Part shown: positions 16,725 through 27,800 of the stretch, one piece after another
Layout: the number at the start of each line of letters is the position of its first letter
Position numbering within the stretch: the stretch's first letter is position 1
From: Bacteroidota bacterium
GTDB taxonomy: Bacteria > Bacteroidota > Ignavibacteria > Kryptoniales > JAKASW01
NCBI GenBank assembly: GCA_021845665.1
Contig: JAJZVO010000009.1
Span: 1-64,000, forward strand
Reading direction: 5' to 3'
DNA: 64,000 nucleotides
Translations under genes and position numbers: made by a program
Notes under the pieces: generated by a model
Seen by the model: the letters and a program-made list of their open reading frames with translations, nothing else
Told to the model about the DNA's origin: nothing
Database searches by the model: none

Positions 16725-18002
16725 CTAAGCTCCAATATCATCGAGCATCGAGCGAAGTGTGGAGTAAACTCGGTCGAGCTCGCCGTCGGTTATGCAGTAA
16801 GGAGGAATAAGATACATCACGTTTCCCAACGGGCGGATTATTATTCTCCGGCTTAAGCAGTAGTCGTTCATCCAGTCGCGTAGGCTGTTGAGGTAGCCCG
16901 TCCCTTTCCCGTTAACTACGTCGAAGGCGATGATTGTTCCGGTCTGGCGTGCATTTCTCACACGGGGATGCACAACAATCCGGGATATAAAGTCGCTTTG
17001 CCGTTCGATAATTCGCCGCACATTGTCCCACGTTTCATTCCTGTCAAACAGGTCGAGACTCGCCAGAGCCGCTGCGCAGGCAACGGGGTTGCCGGTATAT
17101 GAATGCCCGTGAAAGAAACTCTTTCGCTTGTCGTCGGAAAGAAAGCCGTCGTAAATATCGGCGGTGCAAGAGGTCGCCCCGAGCGCCATCGTCCCGCCGG
17201 TGAGACCTTTGGACATGCAGACAATATCCGGCTTGTTGGTGAGGTAGTCGGACGCGAAGAACTTCCCTGTTCGGCCAAAGCCTGTCAGTACTTCATCTGC
17301 AATGGTTGGAATCCCTTTCTGTCTACAGATGCCGATCATGTTATCCAGCGGCTTGGCATCATACATTATCATCCCACCTGCTCCTTGAAGAAGAGGCTCG
17401 AATACGAATGCTGCGATATCGCCTCTACTTGTTGCGCTTACGAGCTGCCAAAACGAGTCTTTTTCTTTTCCTTTGACCGGCGCGTCCACACTAATCACAT
17501 CGAAGAGGAGATCCCAGAACGGCTCGGTGAAGAGGTCCCTGACGCTGGCGGACATTGCGCCAAACGTGTCGCCATGATATGAATTACCGAGTACAACAAT
17601 CTTCTTTCTCTTCTCACCTCGGTTGTACCAATACTGAAGAGCCATCTTCATACCGACTTCCACTGCCGTCGAACCGTTGTCGGAATAGAATACCCTAGAT
17701 TGGTTAGGCGGCAGGACCTTAAGCAGGCGTTCGGCGAGCTCTACCGCCGGCTCGTGCGTGAAGCCTGCGAAGATCACATGCTCCAGCTTCTTCAGCTGTA
17801 CTGCGACTTTTTCAGCGATATATGGATGTGCATGCCCGTGAGTATTTACCCACCATGAAGCGATGGCATCGATATACTCGTTCCCCTTCTCATCGTACAG
17901 GCGAGATCCTTCCCCGCGTACTATCGCGATGGGCAAACCAGCCGTCTGCATCTGCGTATATGGATGCCATATAACCCTCCGGTCGCGTTCGGAGAGACTC
18001 AT
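16725..18002 (-). CDS. bioA: Adenosylmethionine-8-amino-7-oxononanoate aminotransferase
   Basis: Transfers an amino group from S-adenosylmethionine to KAPA to form DAPA in biotin synthesis. A class III PLP aminotransferase of about 425 residues: WHPYTQMQ near the start is the BioA substrate signature, IADEVLTGFGRTGKFFA (234-250) precedes the PLP lysine in MSKGLTGG (Lys266, counted from the upstream GTG). The ATG at 18002 overlaps the bioD stop as TGATG; a GTG at 18005 is an alternative start. Tight coupling within bioB-F-D-A supports the assignment. Confidence 0.93.
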   Translation of the reverse strand: MSLSERDRRVIWHPYTQMQTAGLPIAIVRGEGSRLYDEKGNEYIDAIASWWVNTHGHAHPYIAEKVAVQLKKLEHVIFAGFTHEPAVELAERLLKVLPPNQSRVFYSDNGSTAVEVGMKMALQYWYNRGEKRKKIVVLGNSYHGDTFGAMSASVRDLFTEPFWDLLFDVISVDAPVKGKEKDSFWQLVSATSRGDIAAFVFEPLLQGAGGMIMYDAKPLDNMIGICRQKGIPTIADEVLTGFGRTGKFFASDYLTNKPDIVCMSKGLTGGTMALGATSCTADIYDGFLSDDKRKSFFHGHSYTGNPVACAAALASLDLFDRNETWDNVRRIIERQSDFISRIVVHPRVRNARQTGTIIAFDVVNGKGTGYLNSLRDWMNDYCLSRRIIIRPLGNVMYLIPPYCITDGELDRVYSTLRSMLDDIGA

Positions 18003-18628
18003 CACGCAAATTCTTTTCTGAACAGTTGAGCGTATCTCTTCACGACGCCGCGATCAAGATTTGTTTCTTCATCAATATATCCGAGAGCCTTTATGCCGGA
18101 GTACCGGAGGATGAAATCGACAGACGTCTGAACCGGCTTCCCGTTGAAGAAAAGGCCGACTATTCTTATTCCTTTTCTCTTCATCGCGTCGATTGTGAGA
18201 AGTGTGTGGTTGATGCTTCCGAGGTAGTGCTTTGATACGATTACCGCTTCCGCGTCAAGACTCAGGATCAGGTCCATAACAACGGAAGAGTCGTTTACCG
18301 GCGACATAACGCCTCCCGCACCTTCGATTATGAGATCGCGATCTCCCGAAGAGGGTAAAGACTTCCGTATTACGTCCATGTCGATCGTTACTCCGTCCGC
18401 TGCTGCAGCGGCATGCGCCGAAAGGGGCTGGGTTAGCCTGTAGGCTTCGGGATGAAGAACCGACTTCGAATTTGAAATAAGATTTCTGACGGTGTCTGTG
18501 TCGCTGGCATCAAGGTTGCCTGCCTGTATCGGTTTCCAATAGTCTGCCTGCAAAGCCTCCGTCAGTGTGGCAGAGACAATCGTCTTCCCGATGTTTGTGT
18601 CGATTCCGGTGACGAAAATTCGCTTCAT
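18002..18628 (-). CDS. bioD: Dethiobiotin synthetase
   Basis: ATP-dependent ring closure of DAPA with CO2. The start at 18628 (MKRIFVTGIDTNIGKT) gives a protein of 208 residues; the longer open frame upstream overlaps bioF and is not needed. The P-loop GIDTNIGKT is at residues 8-16, and IIEGAGGVMSP is the second conserved motif. ATG and the bioF stop overlap as ATGA, indicating translational coupling. Confidence 0.92.
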   Translation of the reverse strand: MKRIFVTGIDTNIGKTIVSATLTEALQADYWKPIQAGNLDASDTDTVRNLISNSKSVLHPEAYRLTQPLSAHAAAAADGVTIDMDVIRKSLPSSGDRDLIIEGAGGVMSPVNDSSVVMDLILSLDAEAVIVSKHYLGSINHTLLTIDAMKRKGIRIVGLFFNGKPVQTSVDFILRYSGIKALGYIDEETNLDRGVVKRYAQLFRKEFA

Positions 18629-19785
18629 TGGCTTAATGCCCCCAATCTGTTGGTTAAATTTTCTATTTCTTCTTGAGTGTTGAACGAATGGAGACATATC
18701 CGCAGACGCTCCGCCCCGCTCGGAACAGTCGGATGCATGATAGCCCTGACATCGGATCCCGCTTCCCGTATTCCTTTCGCTATCGCTTTGACTTTCGAGT
18801 TACCCGGTATCACAACACACTGGATTGCGCTTTCGCTCGGCATCATTTTATCAGCCAACCCGGGTCCGATCCGGGATTTGAAGAATCTCACCCCTTCCTT
18901 CAGTCCCGACATTTGTTCCTTATCTGACGCCAGGACCTCGTACGCGCAACGAATCGACGCGAGGCTGTGAAATGGGAGCGCAGTAGTGTATATGAAAGAC
19001 CTCGCGAAATTTATGAGATAAGAGCGCAGAGTATTCGATCCGAGCACGATGGCACCGTGGGATCCCAACGCTTTGCCGAAGGTGTGCACTCTTGCAAAGA
19101 TTCTGTTCTCAAGTCCGAGTTCCGCGACCTTTCCCTCTCCGCTTTTGCCAAAGACTCCCGTCGCGTGAGCCTCGTCCACGATAAGGTTTGCTCCGTATCT
19201 CTCGCAGACTTCGGTCATCTCCGAAAGCGGTGAGCAATCGCCATCCATGGAGTAGACCGATTCAGCGGCGACGAAAATGTGTTTTGTGATTTGCTCCGCC
19301 GGGCCGTCCGATTGTTGAGCTTTGAGCCTTCGTTCCAGGTCGGCCACATCGTTATGCCTGAAAGAGAAGGCACGCGCGTTATTGAGCCGGATGCCGTCTC
19401 GAATCGATGCATGGACCAGCTGGTCGAACAAGATGGTGTCGGTTCTCTGCGGTATCGAGGAGAATAAGCCGATATTAGCATCATATCCTGAATTGAAGAT
19501 TAAACCGCTTTCGGCGTGATGAAAGTCGGCGATAAATTCCTCGAGTCCCTCGCAGTATTTGCTGTTGCCGGAGATGAGACGGGAGCCGGTGGAGCCAACC
19601 ATGGAGCTCGTGTGCTTCGCTACCTCGTCGCGGATTCGTTCCTTTAATATTTCTGAGCGAGAGAATCCGAGGTAATCGTTGGAACAAAAGTCGACGAGCC
19701 CCTCACCTACAGTCAGTCTTCGAAGTGAATCCTGAGATTCTCTTTGTTCGAGTGCATGGCGAAGTCTATTTTCTGTTTCAAGCAT
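18625..19785 (-). CDS. bioF: 8-amino-7-oxononanoate synthase
   Basis: Condenses a pimeloyl thioester with L-alanine to KAPA. A 386-residue alpha-oxoamine synthase with VDFCSNDYLGFS (31-42), GSTGSRLISGNS, the aspartate/histidine motif IVDEAHATGVFG (202-213) and the PLP lysine in HTFGKALGSHG (Lys238). It follows bioB after 9 bases and overlaps bioD by ATGA. Confidence 0.93.
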   Translation of the reverse strand: MLETENRLRHALEQRESQDSLRRLTVGEGLVDFCSNDYLGFSRSEILKERIRDEVAKHTSSMVGSTGSRLISGNSKYCEGLEEFIADFHHAESGLIFNSGYDANIGLFSSIPQRTDTILFDQLVHASIRDGIRLNNARAFSFRHNDVADLERRLKAQQSDGPAEQITKHIFVAAESVYSMDGDCSPLSEMTEVCERYGANLIVDEAHATGVFGKSGEGKVAELGLENRIFARVHTFGKALGSHGAIVLGSNTLRSYLINFARSFIYTTALPFHSLASIRCAYEVLASDKEQMSGLKEGVRFFKSRIGPGLADKMMPSESAIQCVVIPGNSKVKAIAKGIREAGSDVRAIMHPTVPSGAERLRICLHSFNTQEEIENLTNRLGALSQ

Positions 19786-19794
19786 TATTACCGG

Positions 19795-20814
19795 CTAATT
19801 GCCCGAGGCGTGGATGGAATTTACCGTTTCCTCTTTGAATGCCCTCCTTGGTTTCAATCCCAAACTGCCAAATAATTCCTTGTCTTCATCGACCGGAGGA
19901 TTTGGTGTAGTCAGGAGTTTATCCCCGGCGAAAATTGAATTCGCTCCGGCAAGGAAGCAGAAAGCTTGAGCCTCTCTCGAGAGCTGAAGTCTGCCGGCAG
20001 ATAATCTGACCATCGACCTCGGCATGAGAATTCTTGCAGTCGCGATCATTCGGGCAAATTCAAAAGGATCCACGGGTGGTCTCTTTTCGAGGGGGGTCCC
20101 CGGCACCGGCACCAGGGCATTTATGGGAACAGACTCAGGATGAGGAACCAGGTTCGCAAGCGTCATCAACATACCGATCCTGTCGTCGTCGGATTCCCCC
20201 ATTCCAATTATGCCGCCGCTGCACACCGTGATATCTGCTTTTCTCGTATTCCTGATGGTATCGAGGCGCTCCTTGTAAGTGCGTGATGTAATGACGCTCT
20301 TGTAATAACCCTCCGATGTGTCGACGTTGTGATTGTATGCATAGAGCCCGGCTTCCTTGAGCTTCTTTGCCTGTTCTTCGTTGAGCATCCCCAGAGTCGC
20401 GCAGACTTCGAGTCCGAGTTCATTGACGGCGCTCACGATCTGCAATACACGATCGAAATCTTTGTTGTCCCGCACTTCGCGCCAGGCAGCGCCCATGCAG
20501 AACCTCGTCGCTCCAGCCTCTTTCGCCAGAGCGGCTTTCTCAAGAACGTCTTCGAAAGCAAGGAGAGGCTGCACTTCCACGCCTGTCTCATAGTGTACCG
20601 ACTGCGGGCAGTAGCCGCAATCCTCGGAGCACCCTCCGGTCTTTATGGAAAGCAGCGAGCACACCTGTATTTCTGAAGGATCGTGAACTTCTCTATGCAC
20701 GGTCGCGGCCTTGTACACGAGGTCCAACAGAGGCGTGTTGTATATCCCGGCTATCTCTTCTTTTGTCCAATCGTGCTTTTCCGAGTTGTCCTTCGGAGTT
20801 GTCGATGTTTTCAT
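19795..20814 (-). CDS. bioB: Biotin synthase
   Basis: Radical-SAM enzyme inserting sulfur into dethiobiotin. The 4Fe-4S cysteines are in [13 protein letters not shown] (Cys62, Cys66, Cys69), followed by the conserved [12 protein letters not shown] and [12 protein letters not shown]. 339 residues, normal length. GAGG lies seven bases before the ATG. It is the first gene of the bioB-F-D-A-ketosynthase unit. No BirA-like box was recognised in the 375 bases upstream; an inverted-repeat element lies there instead. Confidence 0.95.
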   Translation of the reverse strand: MKTSTTPKDNSEKHDWTKEEIAGIYNTPLLDLVYKAATVHREVHDPSEIQVCSLLSIKTGGCSEDCGYCPQSVHYETGVEVQPLLAFEDVLEKAALAKEAGATRFCMGAAWREVRDNKDFDRVLQIVSAVNELGLEVCATLGMLNEEQAKKLKEAGLYAYNHNVDTSEGYYKSVITSRTYKERLDTIRNTRKADITVCSGGIIGMGESDDDRIGMLMTLANLVPHPESVPINALVPVPGTPLEKRPPVDPFEFARMIATARILMPRSMVRLSAGRLQLSREAQAFCFLAGANSIFAGDKLLTTPNPPVDEDKELFGSLGLKPRRAFKEETVNSIHASGN

Positions 20815-20976
20815 CGCATCGCCTCAAGAGTTTTATATGTTTTAAATTGACTCCGTGCGTTCATTTCATTCTCATGAGACCATTTCACGCGCGGGCTCTC
20901 TGTTCTTACTATCAAAAGGAAATCTCTGAAAATATAACCAGCGCGAGGGGATTCTGAAAGGAATACAGGAGGTCAA

Positions 20977-21110
20977 GAGGCTATCCCAAAAGTAGCCAGC
21001 AGATGAATCGACCGGCTGCGAACTACGCACCCCGATAAGTTGGGCCCAACTTACCTGGAAGTCCTTTGTGAGGCGTCGATTTCAATCGATGTCTCTCTGG
21101 GGATAGCCTC
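20977..21110. mobile_element. MITE-like 134-base element with terminal inverted repeats
   Basis: GAGGCTATCCC at 20977-20987 is matched by GGGATAGCCTC at 21100-21110, giving 11-base perfect terminal inverted repeats around 134 bases with no ORF. An 18-base palindrome sits in the middle. The ends resemble those of small insertion sequences (GGCTATCCCAAAA). No clear target duplication was seen, so it may be a decayed element. It fills most of the 375-base gap between bioB and the DUF4249-like gene. Confidence 0.5.
21036..21053. repeat. Perfect 18-base palindrome
   Basis: TAAGTTGGGCCCAACTTA is perfectly self-complementary and lies near the centre of the MITE-like element, about 220 bases upstream of bioB. 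It could be part of the element's folding or a regulator site. Confidence 0.6.
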
Positions 21111-21189
21111 AGTACCTTTTATGAGAGAACAGGATTGCATGCATGGCTGGCTCGATCCCGACCATCACCAGCGATGGCCGGGAACACCA

Positions 21190-22110
21190 TCACCTGGTTA
21201 TCGTGAAAGTAGCCGTATCCGCGATAGCCGAGGCAAAGACGCCGATTCCGTCGCCTTTGAAAATCAGTATGGGTTCGTGGAAATTCCCGTCGGGTTCCTG
21301 AACTGAAGGCGCAGTAAGCACGTAGTCCTTGAAATTTGAATCGCCGGCATAACCAACGACGGTATACTTTCCGTAGAACCAGGTTTCGTCGCTTCGAATC
21401 GGGAGAGCGAATGCCGTCCCCGCATTCGAATTTATCCCTTCCTCGATCGCCCCGTTGAACTCGTAGTCGTTCAGGTTTTTGGCCACGTCGGCGGAATCAA
21501 GTTTATTTCGGAACACGTTGTTGTAGATGAAATTCGCCGTGGTAGCCGTATCCGGTACTATCGAAAAGGCATAGAAATCCGTACCCGGCGAAGGCAGAAA
21601 AGTCAGCGACATGAGAGCGCTGTTGTAAGTGAAACTCCCCATGTTCTTGTTGATTATTCTGAAACCTTCGAGAGGAGTAGTCGTTGTGGATGTCGTATGA
21701 AGTTTCGATCCGTCGACATCGGCACTTACGTCCAACGTGTATGTTTGCCCGTAACCAACGTTAATCTGCTTACTGAAATATGTCAGGGTGGTTGGATCGA
21801 AAGAAAGTGAAATGCCGTTGATTGTCGCCTGTACATCGTCTGCGGATGGAGTCAGGTAAAGCGTGCTGGTGTCTACCGGCACACCGATCGGGAAATTTCT
21901 CATTAGTTTTATGCCGCCGACGCTTTCGCCGCAGTAGAGGTATCCTTCGACAACAATCTTCGGGACATAAGGAGCATTATCGATATTCATACCTGATTGA
22001 CCGCACCCTGAAAGGACCAGGCCGACAAAAGCGGCGATTGAAATCGACAGCGCTCGCAATCTGCCGAACTTATCAGTGAGATTTCCGAATTTGCGTAGTA
22101 AACTGAACAT
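21190..22110 (-). CDS. DUF4249-like lipoprotein partnered with a TonB receptor
   Basis: A 306-residue protein with a long N-terminal region and lipobox VLSGC (Cys36). It then reads KIVVEGYLYCGESVGGIKLMRNFPIG, typical of the N-terminal strand of DUF4249 proteins. The start overlaps closely with the end of the receptor gene (6 bases apart), so the two are co-expressed. In Bacteroidota this pair resembles a surface lid plus transporter arrangement for an unknown ligand. Function beyond that is not visible. Confidence 0.7.
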   Translation of the reverse strand: MFSLLRKFGNLTDKFGRLRALSISIAAFVGLVLSGCGQSGMNIDNAPYVPKIVVEGYLYCGESVGGIKLMRNFPIGVPVDTSTLYLTPSADDVQATINGISLSFDPTTLTYFSKQINVGYGQTYTLDVSADVDGSKLHTTSTTTTPLEGFRIINKNMGSFTYNSALMSLTFLPSPGTDFYAFSIVPDTATTANFIYNNVFRNKLDSADVAKNLNDYEFNGAIEEGINSNAGTAFALPIRSDETWFYGKYTVVGYAGDSNFKDYVLTAPSVQEPDGNFHEPILIFKGDGIGVFASAIADTATFTITR

Positions 22111-22115
22111 CCTCT

Positions 22116-24512
22116 TCAGAATTTTATCGTCACGCCGATACTCGGCAAAAATGGAAGCATATATACAGGTTTGACATTTTGTACGATTTCACCGTTGGAG
22201 CTTTTGCTTGAATAGCGTATGAACCAGACGTTCTTTCTGTTGCCAAGATTAAAAATCTGCAAATAAGGAGCGAGGGACCATGTTCCGTAGTCCCTTTTCC
22301 ATGTAATACTGAGATCGAGCCTGGCGTAATCCGGAAGTCTGTAGTTATCGATCGGGCCGGGATATAGCTGATAGTTCGGAAGATTCTGGTTCGCGGAACC
22401 GTAACTGTCCCAGGCCGGGAGAGTATTCACGAAATAGACCGATGCAGGAACCGTGATCGGTTGACCTGTTGTGAAAATGAAATTAAGCCCGAGCAGCCAG
22501 CTCGAAGCCGTCTTCCTCACCGGCTCATTCCACTTCCCGGTAAGTATATCTCCGATGTCGCCGTTCAGGACGAGGTTGATCACGGAAGTCCTGTCCTGTC
22601 GTGGTATGAACATATTACCCTGGTTTATCGCCGGGAAGGTATATTCAGTTCTGGATAATGCGTAGCCGACCCATCCGGTCACGGCACCCTCATCTTTTCT
22701 TAGGAGGAGTTCCAGCCCGAATGACTTCCCGTTGCCGTTAAGGAACACGTTCTGGTCGGAGGTATACACGGGATTGCCGTTTGGCAGGTAGTAGCTCGGG
22801 ACCGCCTGCGCGCCCAGATTTTGATTGTAGATATCGATGTTGCTGTAGGATTTATAATATGCGTTCGCCTCAAGCTCAAAGATATTCCCGAGCTGTTTGT
22901 CATACCCAAGTATGAAGTGAGTCGCAGCGGAATTATCGATATACTTTCCGGCCGGGAGCCAGATGCTCGCGAAAAACAATCGGTCCACACTGTCCATGTA
23001 CTGGTGGTAAATACCTGTCGCGAATTTGAGGCTGCTCGTTCCGGACAACCGGTACTTAACAGCCACTCTCGGGTCAATGTGAGTGAAGGTCTTATCGGAA
23101 TTGAACTGCTCAAACCTCAAGCCGGCTTCGATGTCCCACAACGGGTCAGGTTGCCATGACAAGATAGCATATCCTGTTATCTTGTGAGTGGGTCCGTCGA
23201 AGTTGATCGCGCCGTCGCTTGTGGACAAATTGTATGTAATCCCTACTTTCTGGTATGCGGCTCCGAATCTCAGCGTGGTATTATTCGACGCATAGTATCT
23301 GAGTGACTCCGATAAGGTATAGTTCGATATAGTGTTGCGCTCATTGAATGCCTGAAGGTTCTCGAGGCCGAAATTGGAAACGAATCCGCTGTAGGAGCCC
23401 AGGAAATCGGACAACAATTTGCTTCCGAATATGTGATCCCATTTGATCGAGGCCACGTTGTTCCCCCAATTGTAATTCAGGATCGGACTCTGTGCCGAAG
23501 ACTTATCGAACTGGTAATTGAGATTGTCTTCACTGCCGAAGTAACTCAACGTGAGATTATCCCTGTCGTCGAGCTGGAATTTGCCGGTGAGGTTTCCATC
23601 GTCGAAATAATAGTTCGGAAAATCCTTGATGAACTTAGCGTAAGTCTGGTCGATATAAGTTCGCCGGAATGACCCGGCGATGGAGCCGAACGACGACACG
23701 GGGACCTGAACTGTGGCGCTGGCCGCAATAAGGCTTATGTTCGCGTTGGCTTCCAATTTCTTCGTGTTTCCGTCAAGCTCGGTGACGTCGATGACCGAGG
23801 AGAGCCGGTCGCCATACTGGGCTCCGAACCCGCCCTTCGAGACCATCACGCGTTTGATCGCGTCCGTGTTGAAAGTCGAAAAGATGCCGAACGCATGTTC
23901 CGGCTCGTAAATTTCCGCTCCGTCGATGAGGTAAAGATTCTGGTCGGGCGTGCCGCCTCTTATATAAAGGGCGGAAGAGAAATCAGAGATCGGGGTTATA
24001 CCGGGCAAACTTTCGAGTGCACGAAGAAGATCAGGTTCGATGAACTTCGGTATCGCGTTCACCTGGCTTTGACTTAACTCCAGCGTGGATATCGGCCTCT
24101 TGAATGCCCGTTCGGCCATACTCAGGGAATCAGCCGTGACCAGGACTTCACCTATTGTGTATGCCTTGGGGATGAGACTGATTTTCAGAAGTCTGCCGCC
24201 ACCCGGGCGCACCGATATTCTCTTCATGAACCTATCGTAACCTAAGTAACTGACATCGAGAGTATCTTCCCCGACGGGAACATCCGATATCACGAAGTAT
24301 CCGTTGTTGTTGGTCATGCTGCCGAGTCTTGTGCCCTTGAAGAAGACCGTCGCACCGATCAGCGTTTCGCCAGTCGATTTGTCGTAGACAAATCCGCTGA
24401 CGGTAGCCCTCTTCTCCTGTTGCGCAGACAACGAAGAGACGAGAGTTAGACAAATTATCAGGACTTCACCGAGCGAAGTTATTGAATGTGTTGTTGCCCT
24501 GGATCTTCTCAT
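22116..24512 (-). CDS. TonB-dependent outer-membrane receptor
   Basis: 798 residues: signal peptide to about 30, a carboxypeptidase-regulatory-like beta-sandwich (TVSGFVYDKSTGETLIGATV, about 37-115), a plug domain (PDLLRALESLPGITPISDFSSALYIRG, with YLIDGAEIYEP), and a 22-strand-type barrel ending in the aromatic-containing strand GVTIKF. It imports or binds an unknown ligand using TonB energy. It is a short FecA-like form, not a SusC-length protein. It is followed at once by the DUF4249-like lipoprotein. The 306-base gap to the RND gene suggests its own promoter. Confidence 0.88.
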   Translation of the reverse strand: MRRSRATTHSITSLGEVLIICLTLVSSLSAQQEKRATVSGFVYDKSTGETLIGATVFFKGTRLGSMTNNNGYFVISDVPVGEDTLDVSYLGYDRFMKRISVRPGGGRLLKISLIPKAYTIGEVLVTADSLSMAERAFKRPISTLELSQSQVNAIPKFIEPDLLRALESLPGITPISDFSSALYIRGGTPDQNLYLIDGAEIYEPEHAFGIFSTFNTDAIKRVMVSKGGFGAQYGDRLSSVIDVTELDGNTKKLEANANISLIAASATVQVPVSSFGSIAGSFRRTYIDQTYAKFIKDFPNYYFDDGNLTGKFQLDDRDNLTLSYFGSEDNLNYQFDKSSAQSPILNYNWGNNVASIKWDHIFGSKLLSDFLGSYSGFVSNFGLENLQAFNERNTISNYTLSESLRYYASNNTTLRFGAAYQKVGITYNLSTSDGAINFDGPTHKITGYAILSWQPDPLWDIEAGLRFEQFNSDKTFTHIDPRVAVKYRLSGTSSLKFATGIYHQYMDSVDRLFFASIWLPAGKYIDNSAATHFILGYDKQLGNIFELEANAYYKSYSNIDIYNQNLGAQAVPSYYLPNGNPVYTSDQNVFLNGNGKSFGLELLLRKDEGAVTGWVGYALSRTEYTFPAINQGNMFIPRQDRTSVINLVLNGDIGDILTGKWNEPVRKTASSWLLGLNFIFTTGQPITVPASVYFVNTLPAWDSYGSANQNLPNYQLYPGPIDNYRLPDYARLDLSITWKRDYGTWSLAPYLQIFNLGNRKNVWFIRYSSKSSNGEIVQNVKPVYMLPFLPSIGVTIKF

Positions 24513-24818
24513 TTAGAACTTAAGATTCATTTTTATGCGACACGCCATTCGATAAGCCGCCATGGCGTTCGGAATAGTTCGGTCTGTCTCTACTCGATCC
24601 GGGCTGAAGCTACCGGACGGCGGTACGCAACATCCCTGTGGCCGGATTTCGAAAATGGGTCAGATCTTCGCGAATTCCTCTGTTAAATTTCGCCCCCATG
24701 AGGATGAATTCGTCGGGTGCGAGCTAAACTTCGACTTCGCTGCACTTCCCCTATCGTATTGATCATACCAACAGAGGCGTTCCAATTCAATGCACATCCG
24801 GGGAAAATGCCGGACTTC
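24513..24818. other. Intergenic gap between RND pump and TonB receptor genes
   Basis: 306 bases without a convincing ORF. A weak stem TCCGG/CCGGA (24797-24814) follows the RND stop, but has no T-run. The promoter of the receptor gene is expected here; no clear element was recognised. Confidence 0.4.
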
Positions 24819-27800
24819 CTATTTTCCAAGTATCTCGTCTCCGAGTCCCGCTTGTTCTTCCCGAGCTCTGCGCGCCAGGAGAGCTTTGACTCTTAGCTGA
24901 ACCTTTTCGAAAAGCTCGTATACAACCGGCACAAGTACAAGCGTCAGGAACATCGAGGTAATAAGGCCTCCGATTATTGCCCATGCGAGACCGGATTTGA
25001 ATTCGGATGCCGAATCGTGAGCCAGAGCGAGAGGCAGCATGCCGAAAACCATCGCGGTCGTCGTCATCACGATGGGTCTTATCCTGCTCTCGCCCGCTTC
25101 GATGAGAGCGTCGAAAGTAGACAATCCGTCTTCACGCTTTTTCTGGTTTGCCCTGTCGACAAGAAGAATAGCGTTCTTGCCCACCAGGCCGATCAGTATG
25201 ATGATGCCGAGTATCGTGAATATGTTCAGCGAGTTCAGTGTCAGCGCGAGAGCAAGAAATGCCCCGACCATCGCAACGGGTATTGAAAACAGAACTATGA
25301 ACGGCTCTCCGTACGAATCGTATAACGCGATCAGGACGAGGTAAACGAAGATAATCGCCGCAGCAAGCGCAATACCCAGACTGCTGAACGCGTCCGCCTG
25401 ATTCTTGAGGTCACCCCAGTAGGTGATTTTGACACCCGGAGGAAGAGTCTTGCCGGCCATCGCGTTTCTTATATCCTGTCCGACCGTTCCGACCGGTCTG
25501 CCAATCACTTCTGAATAGACAGTAACGGCGTCGATGCGGTCGAATCGCTGGAGGACCGAAGGCGCTGTCGACTGGTATACGTTTGCGAACTGTTGGAGCT
25601 GTATCTGCTGTCCCCTGTCGTTAATGAAGACCAGGTGTTTAAGATCGGAAATGTTCGACTTGTCGGATCGATCCAGCGACACGAGGATGTCGTAATCGTC
25701 GCCGCCCCGCCTGAACTTCGCGTCGTCGTTTCCCTGCATCGCCACCTGAAGTGAAGCTCCGACGCTGGCCATCGACAGTCCGAGTGCAGCCATCTTCTGA
25801 CGGTCTATATCGACACGCATTTCCGGATTGCCGACATCAGTGGAAAGACGTACATCGGCCGTCCCCGGGGTCTTCTTCACTGTATTTTCCAGTATTTGCG
25901 CAGACTTCAGGACGTCGGGACGGCTCGGACCGCTTACTATAAGTTGTATGGGTGCCTGATTCGCAGTACCGAATATTCCTATAGGATCGACGCGCACCCT
26001 GACGCCTGGGATCTTCAGGGCAAATTCCTTAATCATTTCACCGATCTGGTCGGTCGACAGCCTTCGTTTGTCCTTCGGTACCAGCTGCACATCGAGCTCC
26101 GAGCTGTGGTTGGAAGATTGACCTATAATGCCTTCATTGGAGACACCGACCTCAACGAAGTCCTTCTCAACCTGCGGCAGGCTGTTCACATATTTTTCGA
26201 CCTTTTCCGTGACGAAGTTGGTATGCCTGACGGTATAGTTCGGAGGCATATCGAGCGTGACCGCAAACTCTCCCATATCAGTTTGCGGAATGAATGCAGC
26301 CCCGATGAACCCGAGAGGGGCAAGCGCGAGCGCCGCAATGAACAATGCCGCAGAAAGCGCTATGACTTTCCACCTGTTGTTGAGGCTCCATTTCAATAGG
26401 TCGATATATTTTGAAACAAGTCTCTTGAAATACTTTTCGAATTCAATTGCAAATTTGCCGATGAAGGTCCCGTCCGTCATTCTTTCGATCTTTCCGAACC
26501 TCGATGCCAGGAGCGGAGTAAGCGTGAATGAGACGAAGAGGCTCATCAACGTGGAAATGACGACCACCATCGCAAATTCGCGCAGGATGTTTCCCACAAG
26601 TCCACCTGTCAAAGCCAGCGGCACATAGATGACCACATCCACCATGGTAATGGAGAGCGCGGCAAATCCGATCTCGTTTCTTCCGCGTAAAGCCGCCGTT
26701 CTCGGGTTCTCCCCCTTCTCCAGGTGATGGTGAATATTCTCTATGATTACGATCGAATCGTCCACAAGTATCCCTATCACAAGAGAGAATCCCAGCAGCG
26801 TCATGAGGTTCAGAGTGTATCCCAACGCATACATGACTATCAATGTGGAAAGAAGAGATGCGGGAATGGAAAGCATCACGATAAAAGAGTTACGGATGCT
26901 GTGAAGGAAAAGGAGCATCACCACCGCGACCAGGATGACCGCAAGCATAAGGTCGAACTTCACGCCGTTTACGGCCTGCAGCGTAAAAGTCGAGCCGTCC
27001 TGCGCGACGACAAATTTCACATTCTCTGCCCTGTATTCTTTTTCGATCTTCTTCAACTCCGCCCGGACACCCCTGCTGACGTTCACCGTGTTCGCATCGG
27101 TTTGCTTCTGTACCAGTATGCCGATGGAAGTGACGCCGTTTATGCGGGTAATGGTCTCGTACGGCTTGTGCCCGTCTATCACGTCGGCGACATCCGAAAG
27201 CGTGACTTCCCCTCCGTCTTTCGACCTCTTCAGTATCAGGTTCCGGATGGAGGCGACGGTCTTGAACTTCCCTGCCAATCTCACCACCATCTGATGGCTG
27301 TTGTTCTCGAGCTTGCCGGTCGGGAAGTCTATGTTGGACGATTTAACCGTATTGAGCACCTGGAGCACGGATATTCCGTAAGCGTTTAGCTTAGCTTCAT
27401 TCAGGTTGACCCTGATTTCTCTCTGCAGACCGCCGACGAGGGTAACAAGCCCGACGCCGGGGATCTCCGACAATTGCGGCTGAATGTTGTCGACTACGAA
27501 CTGGTAGAACTTCGTCGCGGGCATGTTGCTCGTAACACCCAGCCTCAACACAGGAATCGCCTGGAGATCGAGTTTGGAAAGAGATGGGGTCTTCACCCCG
27601 GTCGGCAGCGTGCCGACCATCTGGTCTATCTTTCCCTGAGCGTCCTGCAGTTCCGTGTTTATGTCGGCAGACTGGTCAAACTGGACCAGAACGAAAGAGA
27701 CGCCTTCATTGGACGTGGAAGTCATGCTGTAGATCTTGTCCAGCGAAGAAAGTGCATCCTCTACCGGTTTGGTGACCGAATTCTCCACCTCGTCGGGAGA

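Noticed and set aside
20815-20976. BirA operator upstream of bioB
   Set aside because: No paired TTGTAAAC/GTTTACAA-type half-sites were found; only AT-rich sequence is seen.
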